A DNA stretch of 5,269 bases. Source: an uncultured Flammeovirgaceae bacterium (lineage in GTDB: Bacteria > Bacteroidota > Bacteroidia > Cytophagales > Cyclobacteriaceae). The position numbers and the translations under genes were made by a program. The stretch covers positions 1 to 5,269 of the forward strand of contig CAKZPJ010000159.1 in assembly GCA_937138955.1 (NCBI GenBank), given 5' to 3'. Of the stretch, positions 1-5,269 are shown piece by piece (the stretch's first letter is position 1; the number at the start of each line of letters is the position of its first letter). Below the pieces are notes generated by a model. It saw nothing but the letters and a program-made list of their open reading frames with translations. It was not told the DNA's origin and ran no database searches.

Positions 1-24
1 CCTCAAAATCCGTTGTTTTCGCAT
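1..24 (-). CDS. Possible start of a further gene, cut by window edge
   Basis: An ATG at 24 opens a frame MRKQRILR that stays open to the window edge. It lies 7 bases downstream of the 21-base repeat, the same kind of position that repeat occupies ahead of the DUF1080 gene. The basic start would suit a signal peptide n-region or a transposase N-terminus; eight codons are too few to decide. Its reality rests only on context. Confidence 0.25.
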
Positions 25-31
25 CAAATAA

Positions 32-52
32 TTAACTCAAACAGCTTCTAAG
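32..52 (-). repeat. 21-base direct repeat, copy 2 (after DUF1080 fragment)
   Basis: Identical over 21 bases to 3400-3420 and in the same orientation. It begins 28 bases after the stop of the DUF1080 fragment and ends 7 bases before the ATG at 24. The flanking bases on both sides differ from the other copy apart from a loose resemblance between the stop codon and the repeat (TAAT..ACTG.CTA in both). Confidence 0.8.
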
Positions 53-80
53 AAAAGACTACTCAAGACTTAGCCAGTGA

Positions 81-239
81 TTACAATTCTTTGATCCGAA
101 TATCCCTGTAATACACTTTTTGCCCCACTTGTTCTTCCTTCCAGGCACCGTGCAATTGCAAGCCTATAAATCCTGTATCGTGAAGGTCATCGGTGGTTTG
201 TACTGCTTCAATATACGCAGCTAAGCGAAAATATACCAT
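81..239 (-). pseudogene. C-terminal fragment of a second DUF1080 gene
   Basis: Reading from an ATG at 239 to a TAA at 81-83 gives 53 residues. The last 42 (from EAVQTTDD to YYRDIRIKEL) match the C-terminus of the neighbouring DUF1080 lipoprotein at 37 positions, while the nucleotides over 81-209 match 2651-2779 at roughly 80% by hand count. The homology fades at about 210-227, where FRLAAYI stands in place of FKTWVNGV. The signal peptide and most of the jelly roll are absent, so this is a truncated paralogue, not a functional gene. It is in the same frame as the upstream hydrolase and begins one codon (GAA) after that gene's TAA stop. No frameshift or stop interrupts the 53 codons. A short translated peptide cannot be excluded but would not fold as a DUF1080 domain. 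Confidence 0.85.
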
Positions 240-242
240 TTC

Positions 243-2603
243 TTATCTTTTTGGAGACTTTTCCTTCATTTCTAGCCAATCTAAAAGTAGCCTGAATTGC
301 TTTTTGGTAAACTGATTGTAATACTCCGGGGACTGAAAATGCACTACTTCTTCAGCATGATAGAGCGAATATATTTTTTTAATGTTTTTCACAGCCTTCC
401 TGATTTCGCCCAGGTCTGCGTCTTGGTCAAAACGGGGAGCAACTAATAAAATATCCCGGGGCGCTATGCTGGCAATAATTTCATCAAAGTCAACGGGCAG
501 TCGGTTTTCGTGTCCAGCGAAAAAACCAAAACGGGGTTGCAAACCGTGCAAGTGCGAGTATTCGTGGATTCCAGGAAGCCCTTCCATCTGATATGTTGGG
601 CGCAAAGGGGTAAATGCACCAAAGGCAGCAATACTTTTTATACGTGAGTCCAAAGCCGCAGCATAAATCCCCAGAGTACCACCAAGTGCAAAACCAGCAA
701 CATGAATGGCTTCAGGGTCAATAATATCTAATTGTTGACAGACAGAAACCGCGTCAGAAATATCCGAAACCATTTTTCCCATCTTTGACCAGTTAGGGTG
801 GCGGTTGTAAAATTCTATTCCTTCCTGGATACGAGAGCCCATCCCTATCTGGTCAAATGCAAATACGGCCATTCCGCTGTCTACCACTTCCTCTATGGAA
901 AAAGCACTAGTGAAAGGCCAGGTAGGGGTAAAACCTGAAGAAAAAGAATAGTCGTGCAGATACAGGAGCACAGGTACTTTTCCACCTTTCTCAATACTAC
1001 TTTTAGGATAATACAAAAACCCATGTCCCATATCGCCTATTCCTGGTACAACTTTTCTACCCATTGTGGTGGTTTCTTCGGGTCTTTCTAACATTCGGTC
1101 TAGATAATGCCCTTCATTTTCCAGGTCTTCAAAAGCTTTGATGCGGGAGAACTTGGCATGAGGAGGGGCTTCACCTAAGCTCCATTGTATATTTTCAAGA
1201 ATAGTTGTCGTTTTATTTTCCCAAGACTGGATCGTGCTGATCTTTTTTCCTTGCTCATCGACAACCAAGTCTTCCGTCGTCTTAACAGGATAGGTTAGAG
1301 GATCAACATCTTCGCCACTTCGGTACATCCAGTCTTGAAAAGAATAATGCCATAGTGTATTTTGGGGAGAGTGCCCATCCCGGCGTTTGAAGGCATAATC
1401 GAAGAAGTCCAAGTAATCTTCCACAATGAACGGTAATGTACTGTGTCCGCCGATCCTCATTTTGAGAGCCAGATGATCTTCAGCACCTAAAAATTGGTAT
1501 ACCTTCTGGGTAGCATGGTACATTTGCTCAGCTCCCCACGGGTTGCCATATGGTTCCGTAAAGGCCGTAGAGATCATCAGATGGCGAGGTGCTACCAAGG
1601 CCATCAAAGTATTTTGGTCTACGGGTAGTTTATACTCATTGCCAACAAAAAACCTTAGCCTGGGATGAAACCAAGCTGTAGTTTCCCCGGTCAGTACTTT
1701 GATAGTCTCTACGGAATATTCTTCCCTCGTATGCCTGAAGGAAAGTTCTCCTCCAGTGCCGGCACTGGAGGGAATACAGGCAGTGATACGTTCGTCGAAG
1801 GCAGCAGCCATCAGTGATTGCTTACCATTTCTGGAATGACCAGCGATACCAATTTTGTCTTTGTCGACTTCTTCCAGCGTGTACAAGTAATCAACAGCAC
1901 GATGTGCCCCCCATGCCCGGCGCATCAACAAGCTGAAGTCATATTCAGGATAATAAAGTTCTGCCCAGGCATCGGCATCGTCATTTGAATCACTTCCTGC
2001 GTAAACACAAGCGATGTACCCTCTGCGCACCGCAATCTGTCCCCACTCAGCGTGGTTATGTTGGGTTAAGAAGACAGGGAAAGGCCCTTTACCAGTAGGT
2101 ATCATTAGTTCTAACTCCAAACTAGCTTTCTTGTCGGGGCCAAAAAAAAGTTTAACGGTTCGCTCAATGATACCGTTTTTCAGTTCCTCCCGGAGAACCT
2201 TAGCCGTTAGGTTGTCAGGGGGTGGCGGCAAAGTACCGGTGAGCCAGTACTGTATTTCTTGCTTCAGATGGCTTCTTTGCTGCTCCCATTGTTCTATGGT
2301 TTTAACATCTGTTATTAAACTGCCGTGACCAATAACTAATGGGTCGGGAGGCATCCAATAGGAAGGCATTTTGCTAAAATCGGGTGGAAGCTCCCCCGTT
2401 CTTTGTAGCCAGCTCATCCAGTCAGGGTCAAGAGGTGAAACCCTGATAGCTCGGGGGTTATTATTTACACCATCGTCTTCTTCAAAAAAAGACAGCAGGC
2501 GCTCAAGGTACATCTTTCTTGTTACATCATCTTGACCGTAAGTATCTTGATACGACCCAATAACAATGGTCAGTAAAAAGAACCAACCTGTATAGTATTT
2601 CAA
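243..2603 (-). CDS. Secreted two-domain alpha/beta hydrolase, CE15-like first domain, second domain lacking Ser
   Basis: A 786-residue protein with a Sec signal (MKYYTGWFFLLTIVIGSYQDTYG, cleavage probably before Gln24). The start is a TTG at 2603; no in-frame ATG precedes it, and the next ATG (residue 31) would lose the signal. Domain 1 (about 90-408) resembles CE15 glucuronoyl esterases and related acetylxylan-esterase-like proteins: nucleophile motif GHSRNGK with Ser257, LPVDQNTLMALVAPRHL at 326-342, a likely acid at Glu350, and His387 in GGHST. Domain 2 (about 515-780) repeats the same plan: LHDY at 549-552, GFALGG at 637-642, LPVDFDEIIASIAPRDILL at 702-720, a candidate Asp726, and His755. 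Ala639 (codon GCA) replaces the nucleophile, so domain 2 is probably not a serine hydrolase. Probable role: ester removal from a uronate-containing or acylated glycan, in the periplasm or outside the cell. Exact substrate unknown; a plain acetyl esterase is an alternative. Confidence 0.88.
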   Translation of the reverse strand: MKYYTGWFFLLTIVIGSYQDTYGQDDVTRKMYLERLLSFFEEDDGVNNNPRAIRVSPLDPDWMSWLQRTGELPPDFSKMPSYWMPPDPLVIGHGSLITDVKTIEQWEQQRSHLKQEIQYWLTGTLPPPPDNLTAKVLREELKNGIIERTVKLFFGPDKKASLELELMIPTGKGPFPVFLTQHNHAEWGQIAVRRGYIACVYAGSDSNDDADAWAELYYPEYDFSLLMRRAWGAHRAVDYLYTLEEVDKDKIGIAGHSRNGKQSLMAAAFDERITACIPSSAGTGGELSFRHTREEYSVETIKVLTGETTAWFHPRLRFFVGNEYKLPVDQNTLMALVAPRHLMISTAFTEPYGNPWGAEQMYHATQKVYQFLGAEDHLALKMRIGGHSTLPFIVEDYLDFFDYAFKRRDGHSPQNTLWHYSFQDWMYRSGEDVDPLTYPVKTTEDLVVDEQGKKISTIQSWENKTTTILENIQWSLGEAPPHAKFSRIKAFEDLENEGHYLDRMLERPEETTTMGRKVVPGIGDMGHGFLYYPKSSIEKGGKVPVLLYLHDYSFSSGFTPTWPFTSAFSIEEVVDSGMAVFAFDQIGMGSRIQEGIEFYNRHPNWSKMGKMVSDISDAVSVCQQLDIIDPEAIHVAGFALGGTLGIYAAALDSRIKSIAAFGAFTPLRPTYQMEGLPGIHEYSHLHGLQPRFGFFAGHENRLPVDFDEIIASIAPRDILLVAPRFDQDADLGEIRKAVKNIKKIYSLYHAEEVVHFQSPEYYNQFTKKQFRLLLDWLEMKEKSPKR
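1750..1771. repeat. Perfect 22-base palindrome inside the hydrolase gene
   Basis: The plus strand from 1751 reads CTCCAGTGCCGGCACTGGAG, which equals its own reverse complement, and the flanking C and G extend it to 22 bases with no spacer. It falls on codons for SSAGTGGE (about residues 279-286), just after the nucleophile region of domain 1. It encodes ordinary residues and no T run follows, so it is not a terminator; it may be coincidental. Confidence 0.75.
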
Positions 2604-2650
2604 TATTGACGAATTAGTTATTACAGATTGATAAGATCCTCATCTCATCG

Positions 2651-3382
2651 CTACAATTCCTTGATCCGAATATTTCGATAATACACTTTCTGTCCTACCT
2701 GCTCTTCCTTCCAGGCACCGTGTAGTTGCAGGGCAATAAACCCTGATTTATGCTGATCATCGGTAGTTTGTACGGCTTCCACACCGTTGACCCAGGTTTT
2801 AAAGCGGTTGCCTTCAGCATGAATTTTAAAGTGATTCCAGTCGCCGGGTTTGAAGGCGGCCTGGGCTTCGTTTTGATCTACCAGAGGGGTTAGCCATCCC
2901 CGCCCACCTTCTTCGTAGAAGCCGCCCGTCCAGGCCCGATCGGAAGGATCAATCTCGATCTGATAACCGTAAACCCGGCCCGCTTCCCAGTCGCGGGTGC
3001 CTTCTTCCAGTTTGCCGTTAATGTAGGAGGTGGTCGTATCTTGCTCGTAGGTAGCACTGCGAATCTGCACCCCCGAATTAATAGCCGAATCAATTTTGAA
3101 ATCTATTTCAAGAATAAAATCGCCGTATTCGTTCTGCGTAGCTAAAAAGCAGTTGGGTAAGTCTTTTTCGGTCAACCCTACGATCATGCCATCTTCCACA
3201 TAAAAATTGGCATCGCCCCCCAGCACCTCCCATCCGGTAAGGTCGTTCCCATTGAACAGGGACTGCCATTCGCCCGAAGATGTGGCAGTAGGTTCTTCAG
3301 TAGCAACTTCATCCGAATTATTAGGTGACGGGGCACACCCCCATAAGCACACTATAAAGACAATGATGATTCTAAATATCAT
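2651..3382 (-). CDS. DUF1080 / 3-keto-disaccharide hydrolase-family lipoprotein
   Basis: A 243-residue protein of the DUF1080 family (Pfam 3keto-disac_hyd), a concanavalin-A-like jelly roll. Some members cleave 3-keto-glycosides made by Gfo/Idh/MocA oxidoreductases; many are uncharacterised. The start is taken at the ATG at 3382; a TTG three codons upstream (3391) is the alternative. The N-terminus is a lipoprotein signal, MIFRIIIVFIVCLWGC, with Cys16 as the lipidation site. It is followed by a low-complexity acidic tether (SDEVATEEP) that could favour surface display in Bacteroidota. Family marks are SLFNGNDLTGW at about 41-51, NSGVQIRS near 102-109, YGYQIEIDPSDRAWTGG near 138-154, GDWNHFKI near 180-187 and the closing YYRNIRIKEL. 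The gene lies 69 bases after the oxidoreductase and 47 before the hydrolase. A diverged copy of its 3' end lies at 81-209. Catalytic residues and substrate were not determined. Confidence 0.93.
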   Translation of the reverse strand: MIFRIIIVFIVCLWGCAPSPNNSDEVATEEPTATSSGEWQSLFNGNDLTGWEVLGGDANFYVEDGMIVGLTEKDLPNCFLATQNEYGDFILEIDFKIDSAINSGVQIRSATYEQDTTTSYINGKLEEGTRDWEAGRVYGYQIEIDPSDRAWTGGFYEEGGRGWLTPLVDQNEAQAAFKPGDWNHFKIHAEGNRFKTWVNGVEAVQTTDDQHKSGFIALQLHGAWKEEQVGQKVYYRNIRIKEL

Positions 3383-3451
3383 ATTACTCAATGTTAAGTT
3401 TAACTCAAACAGCTTCTAAGGTTTTAAAGTAGGTTATCGTCTAGCAGTAAA
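3383..3451. other. Intergenic stretch between oxidoreductase and DUF1080 genes
   Basis: The longest gap between genes in the window, 69 bases. It holds the 21-base repeat and, partly overlapping it, a small inverted repeat GTTAAGTTTAAC at 3393-3404 (arms GTTAA/TTAAC, 2-base spacer) just upstream of the DUF1080 start. This could be an operator or chance in AT-rich DNA. I see no convincing Bacteroidota promoter (TTG...TAnnTTTG) and no terminator hairpin with a T run, so read-through from the oxidoreductase is likely. Confidence 0.35.
3400..3420 (-). repeat. 21-base direct repeat, copy 1 (before DUF1080 gene)
   Basis: On the minus strand this reads CTTAGAAGCTGTTTGAGTTA plus one A and is identical to 32-52 in the same orientation. 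It begins 31 bases after the oxidoreductase stop and ends 17 bases before the DUF1080 ATG (8 before the alternative TTG). It could be a shared leader or regulatory element, an intercistronic repeat left by gene duplication, or a relic of an insertion sequence end. No inverted partner is visible in the window. Confidence 0.8.
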
Positions 3452-4816
3452 TTAGACTGCTTTTGGTTCCCAACCTGGCTCATACTCCCGGCCCCAGATT
3501 TTCATGGCATCGCGATCGAACACTCTTCCAGTAGTGGTATCCACCTCCAGCGGTTTATTTGCCCGGTAGGCGATATTAATCAGATGGGTGAGGTGCTGAC
3601 TGACTACTCCCTGATCAATAGGTTGATTAAGTTTTTCTTTTCCCCGGATGGTCTCAAAGAAATTGGTTACGTGCCGGGTAGACATATCGCCACCTCCACC
3701 GAGTGCCAAGCCAGATTCCTTGCCTTCAGCTTCCCCGCTTTGCAGTAGCTCGCCACTGCGATCAAAAACTTTGTAGCCATTACGGTCAATGAATACGGTA
3801 CCATCCGTTCCGTAAATTATCGTTCCGCGTCCGTGGCCGTAGGTTTTGTAAGCATTGCGGCTTTTGCCGTCCCACTCAATCACCTTATTACCGGGGAAGA
3901 TGAAAGTGGCATCAATGGTATCGTACATCGTCCAGCCATCATCTTTAAAGTGCCTTTTGGCTCCCTGCACCATCACGTGCTGCGGATGATCTACCTGCAT
4001 AGCCCATCGAGCCACATCTAATTCGTGAGTGCCGTTGTTACCCGATTCTGCTGTTCCGTAATCCCAACCGTACCAGTGCCAGTTATAGTCCCAGGTGTTA
4101 TGCTCGTAAGGCTTACGGGGGGCGGGTCCTTGAAATAATTCCCAGTCAAGCCCAACCGGAACCTCCGCTTTTTGGGGCACCACTACTTCGCCCCGGCCGC
4201 TGGAATAAAACGCCTTCGCCTTGTATACCTCGCCGATAAGACCATCGTGTATTTTCCCAACGACTTCAATGGATTCGGGGGACGAACGCTGTTGGGTACC
4301 CATCTGTATAACGCTACCGTAGTTTTTCTGATAATCTACCAGCATTTCGCTCTCGTGCGGATTATGGCTCACCGGTTTTTCCAGGTACATATCTTTCCCA
4401 GCTTCCATCGCCATAAATGCCATAGGAGCATGCCAGTGATCAGGGGTGGCGTTGAATATAGCATTCACTTCCTTATCAGCCAGCACTTTTCTGATGTCAT
4501 TTTCAAGCTGGGGCTGATAATCCAGCTTTTCGCCAAACCTCTTTTGAGCCTTTTCTCTTTGGCTTACCATTACATCGCACAGATAGACCAGACGAACGTT
4601 GTTGTCTTTATGGGTAATAGGAGGCACATAACTGCCTAGCCTTCTTCCCAGCCCAGCAATGGCTACATTGATGCGATCGTTGGCGCCAATAATATTGCGA
4701 TAATTCTTGGCCGAGAGTGAGTTTAAAGAACTACTCAGGGTAACCCCCATTGAACCTACTGCAGCTTTTTGTAAGAAATTTCGGCGAGATTGACTTTTCG
4801 TGCTCGTGTTTTTCAT
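3452..4816 (-). CDS. Tat-exported Gfo/Idh/MocA family oxidoreductase
   Basis: A 454-residue NAD(P)-dependent oxidoreductase of the Gfo/Idh/MocA family, which oxidises or reduces sugar and sugar-alcohol hydroxyls. I start it at the ATG at 4816, because the protein then opens with a twin-arginine signal, SRRNFLQKAAVG (Arg11-Arg12), followed by a small-residue stretch. An in-frame start at 4870 would put 18 residues ahead of the signal and overlap the sulfatase. The Rossmann segment NVAIAGLGRRLG lies near residues 50-61, DHWHAPMAFMAMEAGKDMYL leads to the hallmark EKP at about 146-148, and GNNGTHELDVARW near 260-271 holds the His and Asp typical of the active site in the C-terminal alpha/beta domain. 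Tat export implies folding with bound cofactor before transport to the periplasm. It follows the sulfatase by 10 bases and precedes a DUF1080 gene. By analogy with the 3-keto-glycoside route it may generate a 3-keto sugar; that role is inferred, the family is secure. Confidence 0.93.
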   Translation of the reverse strand: MKNTSTKSQSRRNFLQKAAVGSMGVTLSSSLNSLSAKNYRNIIGANDRINVAIAGLGRRLGSYVPPITHKDNNVRLVYLCDVMVSQREKAQKRFGEKLDYQPQLENDIRKVLADKEVNAIFNATPDHWHAPMAFMAMEAGKDMYLEKPVSHNPHESEMLVDYQKNYGSVIQMGTQQRSSPESIEVVGKIHDGLIGEVYKAKAFYSSGRGEVVVPQKAEVPVGLDWELFQGPAPRKPYEHNTWDYNWHWYGWDYGTAESGNNGTHELDVARWAMQVDHPQHVMVQGAKRHFKDDGWTMYDTIDATFIFPGNKVIEWDGKSRNAYKTYGHGRGTIIYGTDGTVFIDRNGYKVFDRSGELLQSGEAEGKESGLALGGGGDMSTRHVTNFFETIRGKEKLNQPIDQGVVSQHLTHLINIAYRANKPLEVDTTTGRVFDRDAMKIWGREYEPGWEPKAV

Positions 4817-4826
4817 CGGTAATTTT

Positions 4827-5269
4827 CTAAATATTAGTTGTAATTGTATCAATAGAAAGCAGAAACTCATCGTTAATCTGATGTTCTGCCTTGATAATAT
4901 CGGACATTTTTTTTACAATTTTGGGATGCTCGTCAGCAATATTTTCAGATTCTGAAGGATCTTCGGCCAGGTTATAAACCTCAAGCGAAGCCGTAGGATT
5001 ATCTTCAAGTTGTTGTCGAATGCCTTTCCAATTACCCATTCTTACCGCCTGCTGCCCCCCGTAACTTCCGTACTCCCAGTAAAGAAAATCGTGGGTAGGC
5101 TGAGGCTGCTGCGTGAGTAGCGGCAAGAAAGAGATACCGTCGGTGGGGGACGGAGCATCTAGCCCAGCCAAGTCGCAAGCTGTCGGTAGAAAATCCCAGG
5201 CGGCGGTTATATGGTCTGTTGTTTGACCTGCCTCAATGGTCCCTGGCCACCAGGCGCCCCTCGGTACCC
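4827..5269 (-). CDS. Sulfatase (S1 type), C-terminal part, cut by window edge
   Basis: This is the last ~147 codons of a formylglycine-type sulfatase, which would hydrolyse sulfate esters on a glycan or small molecule, normally in the periplasm or at the surface. The frame is open from the right edge to a TAG stop. An internal TTG at 5171 is not the start, because homology continues upstream of it. Visible family signatures, in order, are a VPxxAWWPGTI segment (the usual 'VPxIARWPG' strand), WDFLPTACDLAGL, DGISFLPLL, FLYWEYG followed by QQAVRMGNWKGIR, and LEVYNLAEDPSESENIA, the typical C-terminal subdomain ending. The N-terminal half with the C/S-x-P-x-R formylglycine site and most metal ligands is outside the window, so activity and substrate cannot be judged. 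The stop lies 10 bases before the oxidoreductase start, which suggests one operon. The first few residues at the edge (VPRGA) are less hydrophobic than usual. Confidence 0.93.
   Translation of the reverse strand, partial: VPRGAWWPGTIEAGQTTDHITAAWDFLPTACDLAGLDAPSPTDGISFLPLLTQQPQPTHDFLYWEYGSYGGQQAVRMGNWKGIRQQLEDNPTASLEVYNLAEDPSESENIADEHPKIVKKMSDIIKAEHQINDEFLLSIDTITTNI

Noticed and set aside
48..73. CTAAG/CTTAG inverted repeat as a possible terminator after the DUF1080 fragment
   Set aside because: The stems are only five AT-rich pairs with a long loop and no T run follows on the minus strand.
2014..2328. Plus-strand open frame of 104 codons opposite the hydrolase gene
   Set aside because: It is antisense to conserved domain 1 of the hydrolase, with no recognisable protein features.
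2604..2650. Regulatory element between the DUF1080 and hydrolase genes
   Set aside because: The 47 bases contain no hairpin, repeat copy or clear ribosome-binding site; nothing beyond an AT-rich spacer is seen.
3207..3419. Plus-strand frame reaching into the gap before the DUF1080 gene
   Set aside because: It overlaps the antisense of the lipoprotein N-terminus, has no family resemblance, and its end falls in the 21-base repeat by chance.
3383..3451. Bacteroidota-type promoter before the DUF1080 gene
   Set aside because: The TTTG within the repeat lacks the TA of TAnnTTTG, and no well-spaced upstream TTG box could be fitted convincingly.
4172..4639. Plus-strand open frame of 155 codons opposite the oxidoreductase gene
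   Set aside because: It lies wholly inside a well-supported minus-strand gene, its translation has no recognisable domain, and it reads as an antisense shadow.
4817..4870. Eighteen-residue N-terminal extension of the oxidoreductase
   Set aside because: It would overlap the end of the sulfatase and place residues ahead of a clear twin-arginine signal that starts naturally at the ATG at 4816.

Overview
The window looks like a stretch of a Bacteroidota genome, probably of the Cytophagales type and free-living. The evidence is a lipoprotein signal, a Tat-exported Gfo/Idh/MocA oxidoreductase, a DUF1080 (3-keto-disaccharide hydrolase family) lipoprotein, a sulfatase, tight same-strand spacing and no Shine-Dalgarno-like sites. 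This assignment is inferred from gene content; no marker gene is present. No RNA gene, CRISPR array or intact mobile element is visible.

Every supported gene lies on the minus strand, so transcription runs from right to left. In that order: the C-terminal part of a sulfatase (5269 to 4827, cut by the window edge); a Tat-signal Gfo/Idh/MocA oxidoreductase 10 bases later (4816 to 3452); a short intergenic stretch with a 21-base repeat; a DUF1080 lipoprotein (3382 to 2651); a 786-residue secreted protein made of two alpha/beta-hydrolase domains, the first resembling CE15 glucuronoyl esterases (2603 to 243); an in-frame fragment of a second DUF1080 gene (239 to 81); a second copy of the 21-base repeat (52 to 32); and a possible gene start at position 24 running off the edge.

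Together the genes look like part of a polysaccharide or glycoside catabolic locus acting outside the cytoplasm. A sulfatase would remove sulfate esters, an esterase would cut a uronate or acyl ester, an exported oxidoreductase could oxidise a sugar hydroxyl, and a DUF1080 protein could act on the resulting 3-keto-glycoside. No glycoside hydrolase, polysaccharide lyase, SusC/SusD pair or regulator is in view, so the substrate cannot be named.

The most interesting points are: (1) the hydrolase has two homologous domains, the first with an intact Ser-His pair and the second with Ala where the nucleophilic Ser should be; (2) a truncated DUF1080 paralogue abuts the hydrolase stop codon in frame, and its differences from the full copy are mostly silent; (3) a 21-base direct repeat sits about 30 bases after a stop codon and just before a start codon in both of its copies.
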